From assembly GCA_002343685.1 (NCBI GenBank), contig DDRS01000034.1:1-64000 (forward strand): a DNA stretch of 64,000 nucleotides, read 5' to 3'. Of the stretch, positions 17,220 through 26,217 are shown piece after piece. The notes beneath the pieces are model-generated. The model was not told the origin of the DNA and ran no database searches. It saw nothing but the letters and a program-made list of their open reading frames with translations. Made by a program: the position numbers and the translations under genes. The stretch's first letter is position 1; each line of letters begins with the position of its first letter. The stretch is from Thiobacillus denitrificans. Its GTDB lineage: Bacteria > Pseudomonadota > Gammaproteobacteria > Burkholderiales > Thiobacillaceae.

Positions 17220-18742
17220 AACTGCTGCGCCTCGCCCGCATCCTCAGTATCGGCCTGCGCTACGGGCTGGAAGAATTCTTTCTCGGCCACGAGCGGGTGC
17301 GCCCGCTGCGCTGGCTGGTGCGCGTCACCCTGTTCTGGCGGCCGCTCAACGAACCGCGCGGCGTGCGCCTGCGCCGTGCGCTGGAGGCGCTGGGGCCGAT
17401 CTTCGTCAAATTCGGCCAGATGCTCTCTACCCGACGCGATCTGGTGCCACTCGACATCGCCGACGAACTCGCCCAGCTACAGGATCGGGTACCGCCTTTC
17501 CCTTCGGCCGAGGCCATTGCCACCCTGGAAGCGACCTATAAAAAACCACTGGCCGACGTATTCGCCGAATTCGACGCCACGCCGGTCGCGTCCGCCTCGG
17601 TGGCGCAGGTGCATTTCGCCCGCCTGCATGACGGTACCGCCATCGCGGTAAAGGTACTCCGCCCCGGCATCGCGCCCGTGATCGCGCACGACGTCTCGCT
17701 GCTCTATGCCGCCGCCGGCCTGGTGGAGAAATTGTTCGCCGACGGCAAGCGGCTGCGTCCGCGCGAAGTCGTCAGCGAATTCGAGAAACATCTGGCAGAC
17801 GAGCTCGACCTGATGCGCGAAGCCGCCAACTGCTCGCAGCTACGGCGCAACTTCAAGGATTCGCCACTGCTGAAAGTGCCCGAGGTGTACTGGGATTACT
17901 GCGGCCGCGACGTCATGGTGATGGACCGCATGGACGGCATCCCGGTGAGCCAGATCGGGCGCCTGCGCGAATCCGGCGTGAATATCCCCAAACTCGCCGC
18001 CACCGGCGTGGAAATCTTCTTCACCCAGGTGTTCCGCGACGGCTTCTTCCACGCCGACATGCATCCCGGCAATATCCTGGTGCGCCCGGGCTCCGAGCAG
18101 TACATCGCGCTGGATTTCGGCATCATGGGTACGCTCACCGAAGTCGACAAGCAGTACCTCGCGCGCAATTTCCTCGCTTTCTTCCGCCGCGACTACAAGG
18201 GCGTGGCGCTGGCCCATCTGGAATCCGGCTGGGTACCGCCCGACACCCGCATCGACGAACTCGAGGCCGCGGTACGCGCGGTGTGCGAGCCGGTGTTCGA
18301 TCGCCCGCTGAAAGACATTTCATTCGGCCGCGTGCTGCTGCAGCTGTTCCAAGCCTCGCGCCGCTTCAACGTGGAAATCCAGCCGCAGTTGGTGCTGCTG
18401 CAGAAAACCCTGCTCAACATCGAGGGACTCGGCCGGCAACTCGACCCCGAACTCGATCTGTGGAAAACCGCCAAGCCCTTCCTGGAACGCTGGATGAACG
18501 AGCAGATGGGCTGGCGTGCGCTGGTGAAGAACCTGCAAGCCGAGGCGCCGAAGTGGGCGGTGCTGCTGCCGCAACTGCCACGGCTGGCGCACCATGCCCT
18601 GAATGAAAACCGGCTGGGCCAGCTTGAAGCCGGCCTCGTCCTGATGCTGCGGCAACAGCAGACGCGCAACCGCTGGCTCGGGCTCATGGCCGGCCTGCTT
18701 GCGCTCATTGCAACCGGGACACTTATTCTGATTTTCCGCTAG
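17216..18742 (+). CDS. ubiB: UbiB, ubiquinone biosynthesis regulatory kinase-like protein
   Basis: 508 residues. It has the atypical-kinase features of the UbiB/ADCK family: the KxGQ motif in FVKFGQMLSTR (about 64), an Ala-rich nucleotide loop (VASASVAQVH), Glu-Leu-Asp in ELDLMREAANCSQ, HADMHPGN and DFGIMG. Two hydrophobic C-terminal segments (the last at 480-507, GLMAGLLALIATGTLILIF) anchor it in the inner membrane. It is required for ubiquinone synthesis, probably through ATPase activity. Its ATG overlaps the ubiJ stop as ATGA. A symporter gene begins nine bases after it. Confidence 0.96.
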   Translation: MKLLRLARILSIGLRYGLEEFFLGHERVRPLRWLVRVTLFWRPLNEPRGVRLRRALEALGPIFVKFGQMLSTRRDLVPLDIADELAQLQDRVPPFPSAEAIATLEATYKKPLADVFAEFDATPVASASVAQVHFARLHDGTAIAVKVLRPGIAPVIAHDVSLLYAAAGLVEKLFADGKRLRPREVVSEFEKHLADELDLMREAANCSQLRRNFKDSPLLKVPEVYWDYCGRDVMVMDRMDGIPVSQIGRLRESGVNIPKLAATGVEIFFTQVFRDGFFHADMHPGNILVRPGSEQYIALDFGIMGTLTEVDKQYLARNFLAFFRRDYKGVALAHLESGWVPPDTRIDELEAAVRAVCEPVFDRPLKDISFGRVLLQLFQASRRFNVEIQPQLVLLQKTLLNIEGLGRQLDPELDLWKTAKPFLERWMNEQMGWRALVKNLQAEAPKWAVLLPQLPRLAHHALNENRLGQLEAGLVLMLRQQQTRNRWLGLMAGLLALIATGTLILIFR

Positions 18743-18751
18743 AGACACACC

Positions 18752-20191
18752 ATGCTGATCGGTTTTGTCATCCTTTACTTGGTCATCTCCATCGGCGTCG
18801 GCATGTATGCCGCCACGCGCGTCCACACCGCCCGGGATTACGTCGTGGCGGGCCGTCATCTGCCGATCTATATCGTCACGGCCACCGTCTTCGCCACCTG
18901 GTTCGGCTCGGAAACCGTCCTCGGCATTCCCGCCACCTTCCTCAACGAAGGCCTGCACGGCATCGTGTCCGATCCCTTCGGCTCTTCGATGTGCCTGATC
19001 CTGGTCGGCTTGTTCTTCGCCCGCAAGCTCTACCGGATGAACCTCCTCACGCTGACCGACTACTACCGCAAACGCTATGGCCGCAAAGTGGAAGTCATCA
19101 CGGGCGTGGCCATCATCATTTCCTACCTCGGCTGGGTGTCGGCCCAGATGACCGCGCTCGGTCTGGTATTCAACATCCTGTCCCAAGGCGCCATCACGCA
19201 AACCCAGGGCACCCTCATCGGCGCTGCCATCGTGTTGCTCTACACGCTTTACGGCGGGATGTGGTCGGTGGCGCTGACCGATTTCTTCCAGATGAGCATC
19301 ATCGTCGTCGGCCTCTTGTACATCCTGTATGTGGCATCGGACATGGCGGGGGGGCTCGGTCATGTGGTTCAGCATGCCGCGCAGAAAGGGCAGTTCAACT
19401 TCTGGCCAGAGGCCAATAGCAAGGACGTCATCGCCTTCATCGCCGCTTGGATCACCATGATGTTCGGCTCCATCCCTCAGCAGGACGTGTTCCAGCGGGT
19501 GATGTCCGCCAAGAGTGAAAACATCGCGGTCGCCGGTTCGGTCATGGGTGGCAGCTTCTACTTCTTCTTCGCCTTCGTGCCGCTGACCATCGCCTATTCC
19601 GCCACACTCATCGATCCTGGTCTGGTCTCGGGTCTGCTGGACAAGGATTCGCAGATGATCCTGCCCCAGCTCATCCTCAACCACATGCCCGTCTTCGCCC
19701 AGATCATGTTCTTCGGCGCCCTGCTCTCGGCCATCATGAGCACGGCTTCAGGCACATTGCTGGCGCCCGCCGTCACGTTCTCCGAGAACATCATCAAGCC
19801 CTACCTGCCACACCACAATGACAAGACCCTGCTCCTGACCATGCGCGTGGTAGTCGTGGGGTTCGCCGCCATCGTCACGACGTTTGCGCTGTATTCCGAC
19901 GCCACCATTTACCAGATGGTGGAAAACGCCTACAAGATCACGCTCGTGGTCGCCTTTGTCCCGCTTGTTTCAGGCCTGTACTGGCAACGCGCCTGCAAGC
20001 AGGGCGCCTACCTTTCAATCGCCCTGGGCCTCGCGGTCTGGCTGCCCATGGAAATCTGGCTGCCGGAAGGCACGGCCTTGCTGCCGCCGCAGTTTGCGGG
20101 ATTTCTCGCGAGCCTGACGGGCATGGTGATCGGCTCGCTCAAGCCGGAATTTTTTGGGGGCCGCCGTCCCCATCCTAGACATATGGCATAA
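18752..20191 (+). CDS. Sodium:solute symporter family (SSS) transporter
   Basis: 479 residues with 12-13 hydrophobic segments. Family features include TARDYVVAGRHLPIYIVTATVFATWFGSETVLG near the N-terminus, YGGMWSVALTDFFQM (about 167-181) and SIPQQDVFQRVMSAKS. These transporters couple Na+ entry to uptake of solutes such as proline, pantothenate, acetate or sugars; the substrate cannot be assigned. It follows ubiB by nine bases, so it may be transcribed with the ubi operon. The C-terminal tail is short and lacks a kinase domain. Confidence 0.9.
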   Translation: MLIGFVILYLVISIGVGMYAATRVHTARDYVVAGRHLPIYIVTATVFATWFGSETVLGIPATFLNEGLHGIVSDPFGSSMCLILVGLFFARKLYRMNLLTLTDYYRKRYGRKVEVITGVAIIISYLGWVSAQMTALGLVFNILSQGAITQTQGTLIGAAIVLLYTLYGGMWSVALTDFFQMSIIVVGLLYILYVASDMAGGLGHVVQHAAQKGQFNFWPEANSKDVIAFIAAWITMMFGSIPQQDVFQRVMSAKSENIAVAGSVMGGSFYFFFAFVPLTIAYSATLIDPGLVSGLLDKDSQMILPQLILNHMPVFAQIMFFGALLSAIMSTASGTLLAPAVTFSENIIKPYLPHHNDKTLLLTMRVVVVGFAAIVTTFALYSDATIYQMVENAYKITLVVAFVPLVSGLYWQRACKQGAYLSIALGLAVWLPMEIWLPEGTALLPPQFAGFLASLTGMVIGSLKPEFFGGRRPHPRHMA

Positions 20192-20452
20192 GGTCACCGG
20201 CACTAGATGCCCACTAACATTTAACAAACTGTTCCGCGTCGAAAAAATTTACATATTTAGATTTCCTGGCCATACCAGCATCAGGGAAGTGATCATATCA
20301 ATTTGAAATAAAAGGATTTTATTAAAAAAACCTTCTTTGGCACAAAGAATGCTTTGCTCCTTGGCAATTAGATATGCCTCTTGTTTAAGCATATTTAACT
20401 TAGTTGCAGCACCATTTTGCGGATCAGTTCACTTCAACCAAGGAGTCATATT
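20192..20452 (+). other. AT-rich regulatory region upstream of the second PEP-CTERM gene
   Basis: This 261-base stretch is far more AT-rich than its surroundings. It holds a -24/-12 promoter element (20338-20353) and a possible upstream site GCGTCGAAAAAATTTACAT starting at 20237 that partly resembles a sequence upstream of the PEP-CTERM gene at 48610. No gene is supported here. Confidence 0.6.
20338..20353 (+). promoter_or_regulatory. Sigma-54 (-24/-12) promoter of the second PEP-CTERM gene
   Basis: TGGCACAAAGAATGCT matches the sigma-54 consensus TGGCAC-N5-TTGCW at every defined position except one (ATGCT instead of TTGCT). The essential GG and GC are at the required spacing. It ends about 100 bases upstream of the ATG at 20453. 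Near-identical elements precede the prs cluster and the third PEP-CTERM gene. Confidence 0.75.
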
Positions 20453-21247
20453 ATGAAAAAAACAGCTCTGGCCAGCGCCCTCGTCACTACCGCCCTATTC
20501 GCGGCAGCGAGCGCTAACGCTGCCCCATTGATTGTCAATACTGCGCTAAGCAATATTCCTACTGCTTTTGACAACGTGATTACCGGCACCGGTTCCACCG
20601 TGGTAACCGCGCAAGTCGTGGATGGTCAAAGCACCTACAATTATATTGATAAGGATGGCAATGCGGCGACGGTTTCAGTCACGCGCACGTCGACCGGGGC
20701 TGCCGCGCTTCCTAGCGGCGGGTATGCCGATTATGGCACTCCCCTGTCAGGCAGCGTGTGGAACATCAACCCCGGTTCCAGCGTCAGCGATCCCATTCCT
20801 GGCTTCGGCTCCGGCCTGACCTTCACTTTCAGCTCGCCGGTGAACGCGTTCGGCTTTGAAATCGGCGACTGGGCGACCTGCTGCTACACCAATGTCCGTC
20901 CGACAGCGATTCAGACCACTTACAGCGTACCTGCGACCGGTTCCGGCCTATGGATCGCCTTCGACGGCGGCGCGGCCACGCTGCCCGCCAATGCATTGTC
21001 TTCTTCCGATAACCCCGGCCTAAACTTCACCAACTTCATCGGTGCCATCGATTCGTCCGGTTTCTTCTCGAAGGTCACGTTCTTCGGTGATGGCTTCGGC
21101 GAGTTCCTGGTTGCCGGCGGCACCCTGCGTTTTGCCTCGGTTCCGAAAGGTTCGGTTGGCGGCTCAGTCCCCGAACCCGCTTCCCTGGCCCTGCTGGGTA
21201 TCGGCTTGGCAGGTCTGGCTACCATGCGCCGCCGCAAGACCGCCTAA
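20453..21247 (+). CDS. PEP-CTERM sorting domain protein, second of three
   Basis: 264 residues. It has a signal peptide (MKKTALASALVTTALFAAASANA) and a secreted domain poor in charged residues. The PEP-CTERM tail is VPEPASLALLGIGLAGLATM followed by RRRKTA. CAAGGAG lies about seven bases before ATG 20453; the frame is open upstream but has no better start. Residues around FTFSSPVNAFGFEIGDWATCCYTN resemble beta-rich PEP-CTERM domains of unknown function. The upstream sigma-54 element suggests control by PrsR, encoded about 20 kb away. A 16-bp-stem terminator follows. Confidence 0.92.
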   Translation: MKKTALASALVTTALFAAASANAAPLIVNTALSNIPTAFDNVITGTGSTVVTAQVVDGQSTYNYIDKDGNAATVSVTRTSTGAAALPSGGYADYGTPLSGSVWNINPGSSVSDPIPGFGSGLTFTFSSPVNAFGFEIGDWATCCYTNVRPTAIQTTYSVPATGSGLWIAFDGGAATLPANALSSSDNPGLNFTNFIGAIDSSGFFSKVTFFGDGFGEFLVAGGTLRFASVPKGSVGGSVPEPASLALLGIGLAGLATMRRRKTA

Positions 21248-21265
21248 ACAGCACGCTTCAGCAAC

Positions 21266-21302
21266 AAACAAAACGGCGACCTTAGGGTCGCCGTTTTGTT
21301 TG
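21266..21302. terminator. Strong bidirectional terminator
   Basis: A 16-bp stem (21266-21281 with 21286-21301) encloses a TTAG loop, with the core ACGGCGACC/GGTCGCCGT. A and T runs on either side let it stop transcripts of both the PEP-CTERM gene (+) and the convergent sat-cysC gene (-). Confidence 0.92.
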
Positions 21303-21323
21303 GGTCAGGTGCAATGCATCGGG

Positions 21324-22952
21324 TTAACGCAAGTAGCCCTCATGCTCCAGCTTGAGCAGAATCTGCTGCACGGCCTCATCAATGCCCAGACCAGTCGTAT
21401 CGATCGCCAGCTCCGGCTTCTCAGGCACTTCGTAAGGATCGGACACCCCCGTGAACTCGGGAATCAGACCGGCACGTGCCTTGGCGTACAAGCCTTTGCG
21501 GTCGCGCGATTCGCAGGTCTCGATCGGGGTGGCGACGTGGATTTCGACGAAGCCGCCGACCGCCTCGATCATGCCGCGCACGTCGCGGCGGGTCTGGCGA
21601 TACGGCGCGATGGGCGCGCAGATGGCGATGCCGCGGTTCTTGGTGATTTCGGACGCGACGAAGCCGATACGACGCACGTTGATATCGCGGTGCGCCTTGG
21701 TGAAACCTAATTCGGAGGAAAGATGGCGGCGCACGATGTCGCCATCAAGCAGGGTGACGCAACGCCCGCCCATTTCCATCAGGCGTGCCGCCAGCGCGCG
21801 CGCCAGGGTGGATTTCCCTGCGCCGGACAGGCCGGTGAAAAACACGGTGAAACCCTGGCGCTCGCGCGGTGGGCTCTGCCGGTGCAATTCGGCAATCACT
21901 TCGGGAAAGCTGTACCAGTCAGGGATTTTCAGCCCGGTCTGCATGCGGCGCTGGAATTCCTCGCCGCTCAGGGTGAGCAAACGCGCACCGGCAGGCGCTT
22001 CGGATTCGGGCAAATGCTCGGCACGGTCTTCCACATACACCATGCGCGGATAGGCGATGAAGCGCACGCCGATTTTCCCGGCCAGCTCCGTCACGGGCAG
22101 ATCGGCGTGCGTATGAATGAGGTCTTCACCCCGCCGACAATCGCCGTCAGACTGATGCTCACCGCCTGCGATCAGCAAGCTGCAGCCGTAGTTGCGCGCG
22201 ATGATGGCGCGCAGCAGCAGGGCGCGGGCGCTTCCCTCGCGCGGTGGAGCCGGCAACAGCGACAACTGGGTCGTGGCAGCCGGGAAGCGTTCGCGAATGG
22301 CGAGAAAGCTTCTGACCAGGCCGAAATACGCCGGCGCCTCGGTAATGTCTCCGCCCACCTGCGGGTGCAGCAGCAGGTTGGCCTCGTTTTCGATCGCACT
22401 TTTCAGACAGAATTCGAATTGCGCACGATGCATCGGCTGGCGCGCCTGCCAGGCCACCACACGTCGCCAGCCGCGTCGTACAAAGAGCGCACGCAGTTCG
22501 GCCGGGGTGGCACGCAAACCGGAAAAATCAGGATGCGGTGGTAGGGCCACCCCCTCGATCGCCCCGCCCAGATGCCGGATGCCGTCAGTCTCCCATGCAT
22601 CGCTGACGGTCAATATTGCGAGCATGAAACCTTCACCGTCGCGCAAGGCCACCCGATCTCCCGATTTCAGGTCAGCGGCGGCTTTCTGCTTGCTGGCGAG
22701 CGTGACCGGTAGGGGCCAGAACGTGCCATCGTCGAGTTGGCTATCGGTTTCGACGCGCTCGCATTGCGTACGCGTCATGAAGCCGGTGAGCGGCGAGTAA
22801 GCGCCCGTCAGCAACATTTCAAGTTCGCACTGTTGCCGCCAGTCCAGATCGAGCGAAGGCAGGCTCAAGGCCTCCTGCTTGAGTGCGACACTTTTCGCGG
22901 GATCGATCAGATTGACGAGGGTTCCGCCGTAGGGTGCGATCAGTTGATTCAC
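21324..22952 (-). CDS. Bifunctional sulfate adenylyltransferase/APS kinase (Sat-CysC fusion)
   Basis: 542 residues. Residues 1-about 360 follow the ATP sulfurylase fold (LTGAYSPLTGFM, RRVVAWQARQPMHRAQ, LLRAIIARNYGC). Residues about 365-542 are an APS kinase with P-loop GLSGAGKST, LLDGD, RDRKGLYAKARAG and FTGVSDPYE. The fusion should make PAPS from sulfate. However, the Sat catalytic motifs are altered: the usual QTRNPxHRAH is QARQPMHRAQ, and the usual GRDHAG is GGEHQS. ATP sulfurylase activity is therefore uncertain, while the kinase looks intact. It lies four bases after the DHH gene, at the end of the aroK string. Confidence 0.88.
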   Translation of the reverse strand: MNQLIAPYGGTLVNLIDPAKSVALKQEALSLPSLDLDWRQQCELEMLLTGAYSPLTGFMTRTQCERVETDSQLDDGTFWPLPVTLASKQKAAADLKSGDRVALRDGEGFMLAILTVSDAWETDGIRHLGGAIEGVALPPHPDFSGLRATPAELRALFVRRGWRRVVAWQARQPMHRAQFEFCLKSAIENEANLLLHPQVGGDITEAPAYFGLVRSFLAIRERFPAATTQLSLLPAPPREGSARALLLRAIIARNYGCSLLIAGGEHQSDGDCRRGEDLIHTHADLPVTELAGKIGVRFIAYPRMVYVEDRAEHLPESEAPAGARLLTLSGEEFQRRMQTGLKIPDWYSFPEVIAELHRQSPPRERQGFTVFFTGLSGAGKSTLARALAARLMEMGGRCVTLLDGDIVRRHLSSELGFTKAHRDINVRRIGFVASEITKNRGIAICAPIAPYRQTRRDVRGMIEAVGGFVEIHVATPIETCESRDRKGLYAKARAGLIPEFTGVSDPYEVPEKPELAIDTTGLGIDEAVQQILLKLEHEGYLR

Positions 22953-22955
22953 GAT

Positions 22956-23918
22956 TCAGCTCCGGGAAAAGACCGCAAAGAATGTAGCAATAAACCGGCC
23001 AAGCTCGGCGTCAGGCAGATGATTGATGCCGGCCGCCCCTTTGCGTCCTCCGCCAGTGTCGAACTGGCTGCATAGTTCGTCCGCGCCGGACTTGGCCACC
23101 AGCGGGGCACGCACACTGACGACATAGCCGCCACCCGGCTTGGCCGTGAGCACGGCATGCGCCTGCGTGGGAGACTCGACTGCCAGTTGATTGCCGAACA
23201 CGCCGGAAATCCGCCGCGCCCATTTCTCGGCGGGGAGCATGAAGATGCGCCCGGCAGCACGCGCTTCCGTCGCGTCCAGGGCAACGGCGCGCGTCATGTC
23301 CTCCTGGTAGCCGGCCTTCAGCGTTCGATAGGCGGCCGACTCGGCGATGAAAGCAAAGGGATCGGCAAACGGACGCATCTGGCGATACAACTCGGCCGGG
23401 TCGTAAAACAGGTCGTCGAGCGTTTCACCATAGCCGTTGTAATTGAGGCATTCGCCCAGGGATTGCAGCTGCGCCAACTGTTCGGCCGACAGGTTCAGGG
23501 GGGTGGCGGCCTGCCGCGCCGCATCGGCAAGATTGTCGCCGAACGCGGCGGTGACCGCCCACGCCAGATGCCGACCCTGCAAGTACCGGTTCACCAGCAG
23601 GCTGGTGCAGACATTGGCGTCGGTATCGATGTGCGGCTCGAAATGGGGATGCACGGGAATGTCGCCCGGCTGGTGGTGATCGAAGTAGCGTACTTCTGCC
23701 CCTGCTTCGAGAATCCGGTCCAGCGCGTCACGGTTTTTCGACAGGGCGATGTCGAGCACGGTGACGCGATCGCCCGCCTGGGCCTTAACCCGTTTCAACA
23801 GGCTGATATCGCGCTTGGGTCCGGTCACCAGTTCGGAATCGGCGGGATCAGCGAGGCGCAACTGGTGCAGCGCACAGAGACCGTCGGCGTCGCCGTTGAA
23901 AACGTCAATGAGGGGCAT
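22956..23918 (-). CDS. DHH family phosphoesterase
   Basis: 320 residues. DHH-superfamily metal motifs are present: DADG near residue 8 (FNGDADGLCALHQL), VLDIALSKN, and the signature DHH in YFDHHQPGD (about 75). A C-terminal DHHA1-type GGGRKGAAGI is near 300. Such enzymes hydrolyse phosphodiesters or phosphomonoesters; NrnA-type members also remove the 3' phosphate of PAP. The placement next to a PAPS-forming fusion makes PAP recycling a reasonable inference, not a proof. Starts at 23918 or 23933 are both possible; both overlap the end of the VanZ gene. Confidence 0.8.
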   Translation of the reverse strand: MPLIDVFNGDADGLCALHQLRLADPADSELVTGPKRDISLLKRVKAQAGDRVTVLDIALSKNRDALDRILEAGAEVRYFDHHQPGDIPVHPHFEPHIDTDANVCTSLLVNRYLQGRHLAWAVTAAFGDNLADAARQAATPLNLSAEQLAQLQSLGECLNYNGYGETLDDLFYDPAELYRQMRPFADPFAFIAESAAYRTLKAGYQEDMTRAVALDATEARAAGRIFMLPAEKWARRISGVFGNQLAVESPTQAHAVLTAKPGGGYVVSVRAPLVAKSGADELCSQFDTGGGRKGAAGINHLPDAELGRFIATFFAVFSRS

Positions 23919-26217
23919 GTCGGGTAAGGGCATGAAGCCGTTGAGCGGCGCGAAAGTGCGGCCATTGTATGAAGGCGAGCGTTGCAATGACAAGCACATG
24001 CAGCACACTGTAACGTAGCCAGATGACAGGCATCGAGGCGTAATGCTGGCGGTCGGCGCTCAGCAGGAACTGCAGGGCCGAGAATTGCTGGCCATACTTG
24101 TCGATCGTGCTGGCCAGTCCGAGGTGCAGGAACAAGGCGGCGAGGGGCAACGAAACCAGCGCGCCGATCAGACTCAGCATGCGTTGTGCGCCCATTGGAG
24201 GCGAAGCGAGCAAGGCAGATGCCAGGAACACAATATAGAGCCAGGCACTCAAGGCCGTAAAAGCCAGCGGCTGCGGCGTAGCCATCAACTCGACAAGGTT
24301 GTCAGTGTCCGCCTGTATGACCACGCCCCAATAGGCCAGGCCCAAGACCGGAAGCACCGCCCAGAAATGCAGGGCGCCCAATCGCCGCCCGCGCCAGCGG
24401 CGCACGGTTTGCGCAGCCAGATAGATCAACGCACCGGGAATGGCGGCTAGCGCCACCCAGCGCAGTCCGAGTTCCCACTGCCCGGGCCAGCCCAACACCG
24501 GGCTGCCGGCCAGGTCGAAAAGGCTCTCATCCGGCACGGCTGCATCCAGCAATAAAAAAGCGATGGCGCCATACACCAGCAGGCCCAGGGGCAATTGCAC
24601 CACACGGGCCAGGCCGGACACCTGCCGACGCGCCAGCCACACGGGCCAGACAGCCAGCCAGTAGCATGCCACCGCAAGCAACAGCGCAGACAACCAGGCA
24701 CTATCCTGTCGCAGCAGCTCGCGTACGTTGTACGGCACGAAGGGTGCATGGGCGGCCCCCCAGAACAGCACGCCCATGCCGACCAGGACGAGCGGCATAT
24801 GCCAGCGCCTACGTGTCGTCTGGGGTACGACCGGGGATGCGGGCTCTGTGTCCTGGGAGGCTCGTGGCGCGACGGCATGCCGGGGCGCCCGCAAGATGCG
24901 GCGCGCCACGGCATAACCCGCCAACCCGCCCAACCAGGCCAGCAACCAGTCGGTAGTGTCGGCGATCTTCTCCGGCAGCATCACCTGTCCCAATTCGATG
25001 AGCGCAGGCATCCCGACCAGCACCAGCATGGCTACCGCAAACAGCATGGCCCGCCAACGCCACGGCTGACGGGCCACGCCCCAAGCCAGCAACCCGCCCA
25101 GCGGCGCAAAGAACAGCGTCTTGCGCAAAACTTCGGTGATGGCCCGGTATTCGGTGCCGAAGTAATACACCTCGAACGGCACCCGCTGCACAAAGTCGAG
25201 CCGGTCTTTGATGAACGCGCCGTCGGTACGGAAATCGAAGGGAAACCAGAACACGAACAGCAGTACCCCCATCCACCCTGCAGCCAGCGCAAAAGGCAGC
25301 CAGGTCCCCCACTGCATCGGCGCGCCACCGTGCGCTTCGCGCTTGGCCAGGCGTCCGCCGACGACGCTGCCAAGCGCCCCGCCAAGCGCGGCCGTCAGGA
25401 TATCCGTCACATCGCTGACGCGGGAAAAGACGAACAATTGCGCAAACTCCAGGCCGGTTGCTGCGGCCAGCGTCATGCCCCATGCACGCCAGGCAGTACG
25501 CGTTCCATCGAGCCGCCACAGCAAGGCCAAGGGTGTCCAGATCAGCGCATCGGTGGCAATTTCATAGACTGCAGAGGCGGGGTCATGCGGCAAATCGCCA
25601 AACGGAATCAGCACGACCATACCGTCCCGCCATTTGTGAAAAATCTCGACCAGGCTGATGGTCAGATCAAGCGGCAGGACGTTGTAAACGACGACACCTG
25701 CCAGATAGGTCCAGGCCAGACGCTCGGCGAGTGCGGCGCGGGCATGGTTGTGCTGCCAGGCTTGCAACCAGTCGACGAACTTCCTGTCTGTCATCCACCA
25801 TGCCAGCACACCGATGAAACCGCCCAGCGTTTCGGCAAAGATGTCGTTCTGCGACACCGTACGCTGCGGGAAAAACAGCTGGGTGAATTCAATGCCGACG
25901 CTCAATGCGGTAGCGGCGGGAATCAACGCCAGCGTGGCGATCAGATTGCGCAGGCGACCGTTGCCGCCTGTCAGGGCACCCATCCACAGATAGGTCAGGG
26001 GAATGAACAGCAGCAGATTGGCGACCCAGTCGGCGCGCGACCCGATTCCCAATCTCAGGAACGGGATTGCAGCGAACCGGGCCACGGCGACATCCCACGG
26101 CAGCGCATGAAACTTGAGCGGCACGAGGCTGCCGTAGAGGACAAACGCGGTATAGCCGAGCGCGACCAGCCACAGCAACGCTCGCGGGTTTGTCGCGGGC
26201 GGCGTGGGACCGTTCAT
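23905..26217 (-). CDS. VanZ family polytopic membrane protein
   Basis: 770 residues, mostly hydrophobic, with roughly 16-18 membrane segments. Two regions resemble VanZ-like domains: about 15-145 (SLVPLKFHALPW, NLLLFIPLTYLWMGAL, IEFTQLFFPQRTVSQNDIFAETLGG) and about 170-300 (LEFAQLFVFSRVSDVTDILTAALGG). The paired E-F-x-Q-L-F and D-[IV] positions are VanZ hallmarks. VanZ-like proteins are common near exopolysaccharide and exosortase loci, but their biochemical role is unclear. The start overlaps the upstream beta-helix gene as ATGA, and the stop overlaps the DHH gene. Confidence 0.82.
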   Translation of the reverse strand: MNGPTPPATNPRALLWLVALGYTAFVLYGSLVPLKFHALPWDVAVARFAAIPFLRLGIGSRADWVANLLLFIPLTYLWMGALTGGNGRLRNLIATLALIPAATALSVGIEFTQLFFPQRTVSQNDIFAETLGGFIGVLAWWMTDRKFVDWLQAWQHNHARAALAERLAWTYLAGVVVYNVLPLDLTISLVEIFHKWRDGMVVLIPFGDLPHDPASAVYEIATDALIWTPLALLWRLDGTRTAWRAWGMTLAAATGLEFAQLFVFSRVSDVTDILTAALGGALGSVVGGRLAKREAHGGAPMQWGTWLPFALAAGWMGVLLFVFWFPFDFRTDGAFIKDRLDFVQRVPFEVYYFGTEYRAITEVLRKTLFFAPLGGLLAWGVARQPWRWRAMLFAVAMLVLVGMPALIELGQVMLPEKIADTTDWLLAWLGGLAGYAVARRILRAPRHAVAPRASQDTEPASPVVPQTTRRRWHMPLVLVGMGVLFWGAAHAPFVPYNVRELLRQDSAWLSALLLAVACYWLAVWPVWLARRQVSGLARVVQLPLGLLVYGAIAFLLLDAAVPDESLFDLAGSPVLGWPGQWELGLRWVALAAIPGALIYLAAQTVRRWRGRRLGALHFWAVLPVLGLAYWGVVIQADTDNLVELMATPQPLAFTALSAWLYIVFLASALLASPPMGAQRMLSLIGALVSLPLAALFLHLGLASTIDKYGQQFSALQFLLSADRQHYASMPVIWLRYSVLHVLVIATLAFIQWPHFRAAQRLHALTRHAPH

